From: Labia minor
Taxonomy: Eukaryota > Arthropoda > Insecta > Dermaptera > Spongiphoridae
NCBI GenBank assembly: GCA_963082975.1
Contig: OY720347.1
Span: forward strand, 16,629,187 to 16,693,186
Length of the DNA: 64,000 bases
Reading direction: 5' to 3'
How positions within the stretch are numbered: position 1 is the first letter of the stretch; each line of letters starts with the position of its first letter. The position numbers and the translations under genes were made by a program. The notes under the pieces are model-generated. The model was given only the letters and a program-made list of their open reading frames with translations. It ran no database searches and was not told the DNA's origin. This document shows positions 1 through 10,546 of this stretch, in pieces.

Positions 1-1
1 C

Positions 2-142
2 CAAACTATTGCTAAATTTGCTAGTAGCCACGAACAAAGGTTACTTAACCATGTGAACGTCGAGGTTATCCAGCTCCTAGACAACACAAACCAGATAAGA
101 AGGCTCAAGAGAAGGAAACCTTTTGAGTTAGTGAGAAAGTGA
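2..142 (+). pseudogene. C-terminal end of a non-LTR retrotransposon ORF2-like protein
   Basis: The frame is open from the left edge of the window to a TGA at 140-142, about 46 codons. It ends with a pattern common at the end of jockey-like LINE polyproteins: a His-Val-Asn stretch, then LLDNTNQIRRLKRRKPFEL. The rest of the reverse transcriptase would lie to the left, outside the window. It is followed by a short 3' untranslated region with AATAAA and a poly(A) run, which is what a LINE 3' end should look like. The clade is inferred from the tail motif only. It could instead be the last exon of a host gene, but the A run directly in the DNA favours a retroposed copy. Confidence 0.45.
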
Positions 143-344
143 ATAGTGCAAAGCAGAGTATTGCGCGAGTTGTGCTACGCGTTAAACTTAGTGTAGTAAA
201 TGTGACAAAACCACAAGGCAAACTATTGAGTAACCACCTTTGTTTAATTGCATCGTAATATTTAGGTTAGAAAAAAATTGCTTATTGATCTAATATGTAA
301 AAGATCAGATTGTAATAACCTTAAAGGATCTTTGTATCTTTTAA

Positions 345-368
<24 letters not shown>
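143..368 (+). mobile_element. LINE 3' untranslated region and poly(A) tail
   Basis: About 200 bases of non-coding sequence follow the stop codon. An AATAAA signal at 343-348 runs directly into about 23 consecutive A residues (346-368). A genomic A run fused to a polyadenylation signal marks target-primed reverse transcription. The matching target duplication cannot be checked because the element's 5' end is outside the window. Confidence 0.5.
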
Positions 369-375
<7 letters not shown>

Positions 376-1125
376 AATCAAGAAAAAACGAGTGTCATTA
401 AAAATTGTTTTTTTCTTATGAATACTTTCTATTATATTAAGAATCATTATTTTTAATTGTTGCAATAGTAAAATTTTATGAATTTTTTAAATATATATCT
501 ATAGTAGTTTCTAAAATTAATAAAAAATAAATGTTGACTGATTAAATAGACTAGAATTTCCAAGGACTATATAAAATAAATAAGAAAAGAAATATTATAT
601 ATTTATGAGGTTGGGATGAGATCGAAGGCAGTGTCTAGGGGATATTTTCTTGAGTGGGCAAGACTTCTTTTTTATCGGCTTTTCAAATAATAACTTGTAT
701 ATTTCATAAAAACAATCTATTAATAACAATTATTTATACAAAACTTGTTCAATCTTCAGGCACTAGATCATTTTTGTGATGCCGTACAAAGTAACTTTCA
801 TTGGGCAAATATCTGCTATTTGATGATGGTCAAAGTGATCTACCGCTAGGAGCAAGGCACTAGGTTTTTAATTACTTTGCGTGAACAGTGGCGACGATCT
901 TCAGTCAATAGAATTCCAGGATTAACTATTTTTTCTTATTGGTAAGAGAACACAAAATGAATTGCGCATGACGTCATTAATAAACCAAATAACAGGGCTA
1001 ATATATTTTTGTAAAATATTTTATTAAAATCCCATATATATGATAAAAAGAGTACCCCTTCCTAAGTTTTTCTAAAAAAATTCGAAAAAATTTCATGGCC
1101 AAATTAAATAAAACATAATATAAAA
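369..1125. other. AT-rich sequence without recognisable gene
   Basis: No frame or motif I recognise. Around 610-960 the sequence is somewhat less AT-biased, but no open frame there resembles a known protein. Confidence 0.5.
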
Positions 1126-1250
1126 TAAGTTGACCTGTGGCCAGGTCCGAACCGACCGACGATTTGAAGTAAATTAATTTCCAGCTACAGAAACAATTTC
1201 AAATAATTTTCATATATCTATTAATGTAATAAAAAACAGATATGGATACA
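1126..1250 (-). repeat. Fragment of family Y HINE-like repeat, 3' end type
   Basis: Carries a CTGTGGCCAG hairpin core followed by AACCGACCGACGAT and a block ending in CCAGCTAC. The same block occurs inverted at 26768-26826 and in degenerate form at 32516-32575. It abuts the first Helitron, whose TC start follows at 1251. Confidence 0.45.
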
Positions 1251-1364
1251 TCTATATATATAAAAAAAGGTTTTTGTCTGCACATTGCTCAGAATTTAAA
1301 AATTTTTGCATATCTTCGCGTTTCATGACCTCTAGAATCCAAAAGTGACTTTAGAATTTTTCAC

Positions 1365-1399
<35 letters not shown>

Positions 1400-3079
1400 C
1401 GGAAAATTACTATTTTATAGACTCAGAATTGGCTGAACCGATTTCTTTGAAATTACATCACAATATTCTTATATACCTCTAGAGTAACATAGGCTATACA
1501 TTTTATTAATATCTTATCAATAACCGCAGAAATTAATTTTTTAAAGTTTATATAATTCTCCGTGTTGTTCATTCAAGAGCAGCTCGCGGCTCACTGTCGG
1601 CCTAGCGGAATCATTTCAAACAATGAATTATCATAGAGATTCCCAATCGAAGAATTATTATAATATTTCCCTTTTTATTTTAAATTCTAATATACAAATA
1701 TCAATTCAATTAAATAATTTATTCTAAAAGTTCTCAATTTAATTAAAATATTTATTAGATCATATTTTTATCTTAAATTATTTTTTATTTAATTGAATAT
1801 TTCTTCTTTTCTATAATATATATATAATAATATATAAATTTTATCATTGAATAATAAAAAAAAATATTATTTAACCTGAATTAAAATGACTGAATTATAT
1901 TATCTTTGTTTTTTATTTTAATTTAATTACTCTATTATTAATTACTAAATATATATATATATTATATAAAAATTAAAATATGATGATATAAAGTTGTTTT
2001 AAATTTTTGACATTTTTAAATTGGGTATATTTTTTAAATTTATTAAAATGTCTTTTTTATTTATTATGTTTAAAAGATTCATTTTTATTATGTGATATTA
2101 ATAAAAAATAACGATGCTCTGTGCAAGTCGAATCATATTGCACATAATTAAATAACAATTGCCAAACAAAGAATATAATATTTTTTTAAATTCTTATATT
2201 TAAATATCATTTCAATTAAATAATTTATTCTAAAAGGTCTCATTTTAATGCAATTTATAATTTTCTTCTAATTCAGATTTAGGACAAATCGTACAACATT
2301 ATATCAAATCTCGCTAAGAACATTCAATATTTTTGTACACAAATTATTCAGAGTATTGGCTAAGCGTATCACTCACAATCAGTTTATATTGAAATTTATA
2401 TAAATTAACAAAGTAAAAATTTTTATTTGTTTAAATTTTATTATAATGAATCAAAAAAAATTAAATATATAGATCACATGATTAAGAGAAGCAAAAAACT
2501 TAACAGAAAATAACTGTTGGATGGAGGTCGGACATGACAGAAACTGTAAGCGAAATCTTCATATTGCGACGAATAATTTTCAAATCCCCTAGCACCACAG
2601 AATTTAAGTTTCTTTTAAGGAAAATAACTATGATCTAAAAAAATTAATAAATGAACTTAATAATAAAAAAACAAATAAATCAATTAATTTAAATTAATAC
2701 TATTAATGAATGTATATATTGGTCATTTATCTATAGTTTTATACCGTTAATTTTTATAAATTGTCTCAAGTCTCTATTTTTGCATTTTTTCAAGTTTCAT
2801 TATAATTAAAAATATTCAATAATAATCTAGCAATGAAAATAAAATACCAAAATGTAATGATCAAGAAATATTATACTCTATTATAACATATACAATACTT
2901 ATAAACTATAGGCGGAGGAAATATTAGGAGATATCATTGCGGGTTCAGGCCAAATCGACCAACATTAATTAAGATATTTTCATTATGACAGATATTAGGA
3001 ACAAAACCGCGAATTCAATATTTCTGTTCACTAATTATTTGTAGACTTTAGTAAAACATACGCATAACTCAATAGATCC

Positions 3080-3895
3080 GGATAAACTTTTTCAAATTTT
3101 CAATCTTCAAATTTCTCTTGAAGGTAGTAAAGAAAGAATAAGATGCGGAAATCAATTGTAAAATATTAGGTTACCCAGAATACTTAAATATAATAGGAGA
3201 TTCGGCAATTGCAATTACAGATAGCGAGGAAAATTTAATGGAGGTTTGAAATTAATAGTGATAAGAAAAAATATTTAGTAACAAAGAGGAAGAGTATTAA
3301 CATACAAAATCTTAAGATACAAAATGTAGAATTTGAATATGTAGAAAAATTGAATGTAATCACGAAGGATAATAATATTTGAGAAGAATTTAAATCGGGG
3401 TTGCAATCGGGAAACGCCTGTTATCTGCAATAAAGAGGCTTATCTCTTCAAAATTATTATCAAAGGGAATATATAAAAAGATTATTTTGCCTGTTGCATT
3501 ATATGGGTGGGAGGCATGGTCTATGACCCTTGGAGATGAGAGTAGATTCAGAGTATTTGAGAATAGGATTCTTCCCTGCATTTATTGGCCAAAGAAAGAT
3601 GAGGTCACCGGGTATGAGGGAGACTGTATAACAAGAAATTGCATGGCCTCTCTGCATCTTCAGAAATAGTTAGGGTTATAAAAGGGAAAAAGCTGCGATA
3701 GGCAGGGCACGTGGCAAGAATGGGAGAGGAAAAAGATATTGGTGGGAAGACCGATTGGAAAACGTCCGCTTGGAAAACCAATGACGCGTAGGAAGGGACG
3801 TAAGAGAGATGGAATAAGGGCTCAGGATAGGGACACTTGGAGAAATGTGGTTGTTGCGGCTAAGAACTTTAGAGTATCTTTGAGCCACATAGGTA
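3080..3895 (+). pseudogene. Decayed LINE reverse-transcriptase C-terminal fragment inside Helitron A
   Basis: Pieces in shifting frames resemble the C-terminal part of an arthropod endonuclease-reverse transcriptase: an ALYGWEAWSMTLGDESRFR block (3496-3552) like the usual LYGCETW segment, FENRILPCIYWPKKDEVTG just after it, then MASLHLQK, and a tail with a GRPIGKR-type segment. Several stops and frameshifts interrupt it, so it is dead. The same segment, with different lesions, sits in Helitron B, and a diverged relative stands alone at 58330-59108. That points to capture or insertion before the Helitron was copied. Only this C-terminal portion is present; catalytic YxDD is not seen. Confidence 0.7.
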
Positions 3896-4380
3896 GATAG
3901 ATATAACATATACCAGTGGTTCTTAAACTGTGGTCCGCGGACCCCTGGGGGTCCGCGAAGCCTTTACTGGGGGTCCGCGGTCCTCGGAAAAAAATCATCG
4001 TACAAATATATACATATATAAATATTTAAAGTTCATTGTGTAACTATATCCTCCTAGAGAATTACGGCTATAATTTAATACTATTAATAATACTATTTTA
4101 TTTTATTAAATTGATAATTATGTCAATTAATTTTTTGTGAATAAATAAACATATATAAAAAACTATATATAAAATTTGAATTTTCATCCATTCATTCATT
4201 TAAAATCATTTTTCGATTGTTCCTTTAAAATAACCCCTCTTAGGGGCTCGGAAGGGGAGGCATATAAGGGAATTTTCTTTCACTTTGTTATTGGGGAAAA
4301 CCAGGGGAGGGGACAGTCTTACCCGGAAAAACCCAAATTGTCAGCGTCCACTCTGGGGTTTTAAACAGTTTTAAAGCAAA

Positions 4381-4490
4381 TGTTAATTATAAGTTCATTT
4401 CTCAACGAGTTGTATCTTTAAATTATTTTTATTAATGTTAATTATAAGTTCATTTCTCAACGAGTTGTATCTTTAAATTATTTTTATTAA
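4381..4490. repeat. Two tandem 55-bp units upstream of the hAT transposase
   Basis: The unit beginning TGTTAATTATAAGTTC occurs at 4381-4435 and again at 4436-4490 with no visible difference. It lies in the 5' non-coding part of the hAT element. A near-perfect copy implies a recent duplication. Confidence 0.85.
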
Positions 4491-4674
4491 TTTAATTAAT
4501 TATAATTAAATTATAGCTAATAATAGTTTATTATAGCTAATAATTTTTTTTAATTTTTAGTGTAATTTGCATGATCATTATTTTATAAAAACACTAAACA
4601 CATTTTGCAATTTCCCAGAAAGGCTGTTTTTGAGAGTAAGTATAAGTTAGTTTTATGAATAAAAAATATTTATT

Positions 4675-4764
4675 TTAATAATATTTTAGAATCAAATTAC
4701 GAAATTAATAATATTTTAGAATCAAATTACGAAATTAATAATATTTTAGAATCAAATTACGAAA
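4675..4764. repeat. Three tandem 30-bp units in the hAT 5' region
   Basis: Three consecutive copies of a 30-bp unit containing AGAATCAAATTACGAAA. A looser array built on CATTTAAAATGAT follows at about 4790-4910. Both lie between the left terminus and the transposase start and may belong to its promoter or binding region. Confidence 0.85.
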
Positions 4765-4994
4765 TATATTTATTATATAAATTAATATTCATTTAAAATG
4801 ATATTAAATCATTTATTTAAAATGATTTAAAACATTTATTAAAATGATTTAAAACATTCATTTAAAATGATATTAAAACATTCATTTAAAATCATATTAA
4901 AACATAGCTAGTAAATAATAATTCGTTATATTTATATTATATTTATATTATATTTATATTATTGTAGTTCAATGTTAATAAATTACTCCATAAA

Positions 4995-6854
4995 ATGGAT
5001 CGTTGGCTACAAACTGGTTCAACACAGAAACGGAAAGAATCAGATGATGAGGCATCAACAGCAAACTCTACCAAGAAACGCAAAACTAGAAAATATTCGG
5101 ATGATTATTTATCATTTGGATTTACTTATATTTGCAACAATGATGTGGAAAGACCAGTCTGCGTTCTATGTCAGGAAAGTTTATCCAATGAAAGTATGAA
5201 ACCTGCTAATCTCAGACGTCATTTACAAACAAAGCACAGCGAGCATGTTAGTAAGTCTATCGAATTTTTTAAAATGAAAAAAGAAGAACTTAATTCAAGT
5301 CAGAAATTGATGGTAAAGACGGGATCTGGTGGTATGAGTAAGAAAGCAGTAATGGCATCATATGAAGTAGCTCTACTTATTGCTAAAGCAGGAAAGCCGC
5401 ATAATATAGCAGAGCAATTAATTCTTCCTGCTACAAAAGTAATTACAAATATAATGTTAGGAACTAAAGCAGCAAACGATATAAATTTGATTTCATTATC
5501 AAATGATACGGTTAAGAATAGGATTGAAGACATGTCATGTAATATAAAAGAAGAATTAATATCGAGAGTGCGCAAAAGTCACTATTACTCATTACAATTG
5601 GATGAAAGTACTGATGTCACTAATAATGCCAATTTGTTAGCTTTCATTAGATATGAGTTTGAAAATCAAATACAAGAAGATGTATTGTTTTGTGATTCAC
5701 TACCTTCACGAACGACAGCTAATGACATATTTAACAGTTTGAATAATTTTATAACCGAAAATGAAATAGAGTGGCCAAAATGTGTTGGAATTTGCACTGA
5801 TGGTGCTCGTGCAATGTCAGGTACAAGAACTGGATTGATTGCTCTTATTAAAAATGTTGCGCCTCAGGTTGTTTGGAATCATTGCTGCATTCACAGAGAA
5901 TCATTAGCAGCCAAAAATATGTCACCAGATTTGAAAAGAACATTAGACGAAGTAGTTAAAATTGTCAATTTCATTAAGGCTCGTCCACTTAATTCCAGAG
6001 TTTTTAAAATTTTGTGTGAGGAAATGGGTAGTCAACATACACATTTATTATTACATACAGATGTACGTTGGTTGTCCCGCGGGAAAGTACTCATTCGCCT
6101 TTTTGAGCTTCGAGATGAAATACGATTGTTTTTAATAGATGCGCATTTTGAACTGACCGAATGTTTCAATGATTTTATCTGGTTAGCTAAGGTGGCTTAC
6201 TTGACTGATATTTTTACAAAATTGAACGAACTTAATTTGAGCCTGCAAGGTACTGTTGTAAATATATTTAAAGTTGAAGATAAAATAGAAGCAATGATTA
6301 AAAAAATCGACTTGTGGTCGAAACGCATCCAGAACGGTGTATATGAGTCTTTTCCAACTCTCAATGATTTCATAGAAAGCTCCAGTGAAAAATTGCTTAA
6401 TCAAACGCGTCAATTATTTGTTGAACATTTAATTACTTTGAAAAGCAACTTCAGGAAGTATTTTTCTACTCCTGATCCTTGCAATAACTGGATCAGAGAT
6501 CCATTTAATATGGAAATTACAAATGCTAAACATTTATCTGCACCTGAACAAGATATTCTCGTGGAATTATCATGTGATACAACTTATAAACTAATATTTA
6601 ACAAAACTGAATTGAGCAACTTTTGGTTACTTCTCAGGTCAGATTATCCTGCGCTTGCAAATAAAGCACTTCAACACTTGATTCCATTCTGCACAACATA
6701 TTTATGCGAACAAGCTTTTTCGGTACTATTTTATATTAAGTCTAAATATAGAAACAAATTAAATGTAGAGCCGGATCTTAGATTAAAAGTTTCCAATATT
6801 AAGCCAGATATTGAGATTCTTGTTTCAAGAAAACAACTGCATACATCTCATTAA
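4995..6854 (+). CDS. hAT-family transposase with BED zinc finger, intact 619 residues
   Basis: This DNA transposase cuts the surrounding element out and inserts it elsewhere in the nucleus. Domains in order: a basic N-terminus with KKRKTRK (nuclear-localisation-like, 27-33); a BED-type zinc finger with C56, C59, H76 and H81; and a split RNase H-fold catalytic domain. The first acid is D203 in LQLDESTD, the second D269 in CTDGA. A C-x2-H motif (C297, H300) follows, then RWLSRG (358-363). The C-terminal hAT dimerisation region has E572 in CEQAFS, in the place of the third catalytic acid, followed by KYRNKLNVEPDLRL. All three DDE acids and all four zinc ligands are present and there is no internal stop. 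The start at 4995 gives MDRWLQTG, a common beginning for this family; an ATG at 4972 is in another frame. The length fits Charlie/ZBED5/SCAND3-like proteins. No intron is needed. Domesticated host relatives exist, but here terminal repeats and a target duplication surround the gene. Confidence 0.93.
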   Translation: MDRWLQTGSTQKRKESDDEASTANSTKKRKTRKYSDDYLSFGFTYICNNDVERPVCVLCQESLSNESMKPANLRRHLQTKHSEHVSKSIEFFKMKKEELNSSQKLMVKTGSGGMSKKAVMASYEVALLIAKAGKPHNIAEQLILPATKVITNIMLGTKAANDINLISLSNDTVKNRIEDMSCNIKEELISRVRKSHYYSLQLDESTDVTNNANLLAFIRYEFENQIQEDVLFCDSLPSRTTANDIFNSLNNFITENEIEWPKCVGICTDGARAMSGTRTGLIALIKNVAPQVVWNHCCIHRESLAAKNMSPDLKRTLDEVVKIVNFIKARPLNSRVFKILCEEMGSQHTHLLLHTDVRWLSRGKVLIRLFELRDEIRLFLIDAHFELTECFNDFIWLAKVAYLTDIFTKLNELNLSLQGTVVNIFKVEDKIEAMIKKIDLWSKRIQNGVYESFPTLNDFIESSSEKLLNQTRQLFVEHLITLKSNFRKYFSTPDPCNNWIRDPFNMEITNAKHLSAPEQDILVELSCDTTYKLIFNKTELSNFWLLLRSDYPALANKALQHLIPFCTTYLCEQAFSVLFYIKSKYRNKLNVEPDLRLKVSNIKPDIEILVSRKQLHTSH

Positions 6855-7173
6855 ATATGTAAGTTATATTTAATGAGATAGATGCAGTTATTTTTTAAAA
6901 TATTTCTTATTTAATATTTTCTGAAAAAAATTATAAAATATTTATATGAATTTAATGTAAGTACCCATTATAATTTGTGAGATTTGTTGCTATGACAATG
7001 TTTGTATTTTCTTTCTTCAATATTATAATTTCTAATAAAATGTGTTCTACAATATGCAAAAAAATCGTTATTCACCAATCACTGTTAGAAATATTCATCA
7101 TATATCCTTGTCCTTATGAGATCGTAAGCCAGAAATTAATTAATAAAATGACGTAAAGTACCTAAAGTTGTGA
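6855..7173. other. hAT 3' non-coding region
   Basis: AT-rich sequence between the transposase stop and the right subterminal GGGGGTCCGT repeats. The last coding bases and the sequence just after the stop form an inverted repeat: a CATCTCATTAAATAT stretch at 6844-6858 is answered by ATATTTAATGAGAT at 6867-6880. It may form a 3'-end hairpin. Confidence 0.5.
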
Positions 7174-7419
7174 TGGGGGTCCGTCAAAAAAAATTTTTTC
7201 AAGTGGGGGTCCGTGGAGTACATAAGTTTAAGAACCTATGACATATACAATAATAATATTTATAATTAATATAGTGATTAAATTAAAATATATTTTTTAA
7301 ATAAGAACACAAAAAGAAATGAATGTTTTATGTAATATACTGATTGAAACAAAATGGATGAAAACCTTTTAATACTTTCAACCACCAAATACTATGTACA
7401 ACTCGGGGGTACAGGGGGC

Positions 7420-7469
7420 GGAGCCCCCGTCTAGGTGTGAAGAGCGCCGAAGGCGCTCTGAGCAGCTAG
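7420..7469 (+). other. Helitron A 3' terminal double hairpin and CTAG end
   Basis: Two GC-rich hairpins are spaced along the end: GGGGGC-GGA-GCCCCC, then GAGCGCC-GAA-GGCGCTC. CTAG follows 7 bases after the second, with host T next. The second is the standard Helitron transposition terminator; the first is an extra one shared by both copies. The same arrangement stands at 9969-10023. Confidence 0.8.
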
Positions 7470-7491
7470 TATATATATATATGTATCTTAG

Positions 7492-7523
<32 letters not shown>

Positions 7524-7642
7524 TTATAGTTCTATAAAAAAAGTTAATTGCATAGAAATCGAATGATGAAAAAAAATTAATCGGAGCAATACAAAAGGAG
7601 TTAGTTACTAAAAGTAATTAATCGCTAATTAATTACAATTAA
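7470..7642. other. Spacer between the two Helitrons
   Basis: About 170 bases of AT-rich sequence with a (TA)n run. It separates two Helitrons in the same orientation, so they are not an immediate head-to-tail concatemer. Confidence 0.6.
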
Positions 7643-7755
7643 TCTATATATATAAAAAAAGGTTTTTGTCTGCAAATTGCTCAGAATTTAAAAATTTTTG
7701 CATATCTTCGCGTTTCAGGACCTCTAGAATCCAAAAGTGACTTTAGAATTTTTCA

Positions 7756-7799
<44 letters not shown>

Positions 7800-10023
7800 C
7801 GGAAAATTACTATTTTATAGACTCTGAATTGGCTGAACCGATTTCTATGAAATTACATCACAATATTCTTATATACCCCTAGAGTAACATAGGCTATAAA
7901 TTTTATTTATATGTCAACAATAACCGCAGAAATTAATTTTTTAAAGTTTATATAATTCTCCGTGTTGTTCATTCAAGAGCAGCTCGCGGCTCACTGTCGG
8001 CCTAGCGGAATCATTTCAAACAATGAATTATCATAGCTATTCCCAATCAAAGAATTATTATAATATTTCCCTTTTTATTTTAAATTCTAATATTCAAATA
8101 TCAATTCAATTAGATAATTTATTCTAAAAGTTCCCATTTTAATTAATTTAATAAAATATTTAGATCATATTTATATTAACTTAATTTTTATTTATTCTTT
8201 CTATATATTTGAATATATTTCTTCTTTTCTATTTGAAAGTGAAAGGTTAAAAAATCTCGCTAAGAACATTCAATATTTCTATACACAAATTATTCAAAGT
8301 ATTGGCAAAGCGTATCACTCACAATCAGTTTAATTTGAAATTTTTATAAATTAACAAAGTGAAAATTTTTATTTGTTTAAATTTTATTACAATGAATCAA
8401 AAAAAATTAAATATATAGATCACATGATTAAGCGAAGCAAGAAACTTGAGGGAAATAACTGTTGGACGGAGGTCGGACATGACAGAAACTGTAAGCGAAA
8501 TCTTCATATTGCGACTAATAATTTTCAAATCCCCTAGCACCACAGAATTAGATAAGTTTCTTTTAAGGGAGGAAAATAACTATGATCTAAAAAAATTAAT
8601 ATAAAAAAACAACAAATAAATCAATTAATTTAAATTAATACTATTAATGAATGTATATATTGGTAATTTATCTATAGTTTTATCTATAGTTTTATACCGT
8701 TAATTTTTATAAATTGTCTCAAGTCTCTATTTTTGCATTTTCTCAAGTTTCATTATAATTAAAAATATTCAATAATAATCTAACAATGAAAATAAAATAT
8801 CAAAATGTAATGATCAAGAAATATTATACTCTATTTCACTATTATAACATAGAAAATACTTAAGAACCATAGGCGGAGGAAATATTAGGAGATATCATTG
8901 CGGGTTCAGGCCAAATCGACCAACATTAATTAAGATATTATCATTATGACAGATATTAGGAAAAAAATCGCGAATTCAATATTTCTGTTCACTAATTATT
9001 TGTAGACTTTAGTAAAACATACGCATGACTCAATATAGATCAGCATAAACTTTTTCAAATTTTGATCTTCAAATTTGTCTTGAAGGTAGTAAAGAAAAAA
9101 TAAGATACGGAAATCAATTGTAAAATATTAGGTTACCCAGAATACTTAAATATAATAGGAGATTCGGCAATTGCAATTACAGATAGCGAGGAAATATTAA
9201 TGGAGGTTTGAAATTAATAGTGATAAGAAAAAATATTTAGTAACAAAGAGGAAGAGTATTAACATACAAAATCTTAAGATACAAAATGTAGAATTTGAAT
9301 ATGTAGAAAAATTGAATGTAATCACAAAGGATAATAATATTTGAGAAGAATTTAAATCGGGGTTGCAATCGGGAAACGCCTGTTATCTTGCAATAAAGAG
9401 GTTTATCTCATCAAAATTATATCAAAGGGAATATATAAAAAAATTATTTTGCCTGTAGGATAGGATTATTCCCTGCATTTATTGGCCAAAGAAAGATGAG
9501 GTCACCGGGGAATGGGGGAGACTGCATAACAAGAAATTGCATGGCCTCTCTGCATCTTCAGAAATAGTTAGGATTATAAAAGGGAAAAAGCTGCGATAGG
9601 CAGGGCACGTGGCTAGAATGGGAGAGGAAAAAGATATTGGTGGGGAGACCGATTGGAAAACGTTCGCTTGGAAAACCAATGACGCGTAGGAAGGGACGTA
9701 AGAGAGATGGGACAAGGGCTCAGGATAGGGACACTTGGAGAAATGTGGTTGTTGCGGCCAAGAACTTTCGAGTATCTTTGAGCCACATACATATATATAC
9801 CATATACAATAATAAAATATATAATTAATTTACTGATTAAATAAAAATATATTTTAAATAAGAACACAAAAAGAAATGAATGTTTTATGAAATATATTGA
9901 TTGAAACAAAATGGATGAAAACCTTTTACTACTTTCAACCAAATACTATGTACCACTCGGGGGTACAGGGGGCGGAGCCCCCGTCTAGGTGTGAAGAGCG
10001 CCGAAGGCGCTCTGAGCAGCTAG
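7643..10023 (+). mobile_element. Non-autonomous Helitron, copy B
   Basis: Same TCTATATATATA start and same double-hairpin plus CTAG end as copy A; 2381 bp and not interrupted. The (GTCT)n array is at about 7755-7799. It lacks Rep/helicase coding. It has its own deletion of about 75 bases in the captured LINE part near 9455, so the two copies have decayed separately since duplication. Both edges fit insertion between A and T. Confidence 0.8.
9050..9790 (+). pseudogene. Decayed LINE reverse-transcriptase fragment inside Helitron B
   Basis: Matches the 3080-3895 segment of copy A. An open run at 9637-9790 ends AQDRDTWRNVVVAAKNF, a typical closing sequence of arthropod endonuclease-reverse transcriptases. 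The IYWPKKDEVTG block is near 9480 in a different frame. The ALYGWEAW block present in copy A has been deleted. Non-functional. Confidence 0.7.
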
Positions 10024-10546
10024 TAAATAATAAATATAAACATTTTTAATTTTATTTTATTTATAATATATATGCAAGACCAGGCTGTGACGTCATGAAT
10101 GGCTGGATTACGTCATATAATTTTAAATCAAGAAAAAACTAATAAATATGATTTTCCCGAGGATAAAACCAACATAAAGTGCATGATTCGTGGTGATATA
10201 TAAAAAAATCTCCTCATGTGAAATTTGGTGTGAAAATAACCCTTCCCTTCCTACCGTCGATCGCTAATACTACCACTTCCGGTTTCCGGATTTACACCAA
10301 AAGTTGATCAATTCATCCCACTGATGCATTAAGTAAATATACCAAATTTCATCAAAATCGGTTGAGCCGTTCAGGCTGTACACATCTATACGGACGGACA
10401 GACGGACAGACGGACGGACGGACAGACATCATGCTAAAAATACTTTTTTCTGTTTAGAAAATGCATGATTGGTGGAGATATGTAAAAATCTCCACATGTG
10501 AAATTTGGTGTGAAAACATACATCCCTTACTATCGTCGGTCGGTAA
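10024..10546 (-). mobile_element. Family Y HINE/Helentron-like repeat
   Basis: Read on the minus strand it begins TTTTTACCGACCGACGATAG (10534-10553), then blocks mentioning CATGATGTCTGTCCGTCCG, an ACCGGAAGTGG block, and a 3' region with a TGACGT/ACGTCA inverted pair at about 10090-10120. It matches 31770-32280 in the opposite orientation. A GGAC/GACG-type microsatellite (10392-10426) sits in the middle, as in the DINE-1/HINE elements derived from Helentrons. It has no coding capacity. It starts immediately after the Helitron B end. Confidence 0.55.

Larger units (their letters stand above)
3914..7240 (+). mobile_element. hAT transposon (Charlie-like), apparently complete
   Basis: The left end begins CAGTGGTTCTTAAACTG. 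The right end, read on the other strand, begins CATAGGTTCTTAAACTT. The element is flanked by a perfect 8-bp duplication ACATATAC at 3906-3913 and 7241-7248, the hAT hallmark. Subterminal blocks carry repeated GGGGGTCCGCG or GGGGGTCCGT motifs on both sides (about 3945-3980 and 7174-7216), likely transposase-binding sites. It is 3327 bp long and carries one long open frame (4995-6854). It lies inside Helitron A, so it is younger. A perfect duplication and an unbroken frame suggest fairly recent movement. The right terminus has two changes against the left within the first five bases, which may lower activity. Confidence 0.93.
1251..7469 (+). mobile_element. Non-autonomous Helitron, copy A (interrupted by a hAT element)
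   Basis: Starts TCTATATATATA between A and the element, the usual Helitron 5' TC. Ends in CTAG followed by T, preceded by a 7-bp hairpin (GAGCGCC, loop GAA, GGCGCTC) 7 bases upstream. It has no terminal inverted repeats and no target duplication, as expected for rolling-circle elements. A (GTCT)n array lies at about 1370-1400. No Rep or helicase domain is visible, so it is non-autonomous. It carries a decayed LINE reverse-transcriptase segment (about 3080-3895). Copy B at 7643-10023 matches over nearly its whole length. Copy A differs by a hAT insertion at 3914-7240 and by roughly 500 extra bases around 1800-2290 that partly repeat its own 5' region. Confidence 0.8.

Noticed and set aside
1369..1400. 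Functional tandem array (GTCT)n as regulatory element
   Set aside because: The same array is at the same place in both Helitrons and is a simple sequence; no evidence of a host function.
10380..10430. CRISPR-like short repeats (GGACGGACAGAC)
   Set aside because: A simple microsatellite without spacers, inside a eukaryotic HINE-like element.
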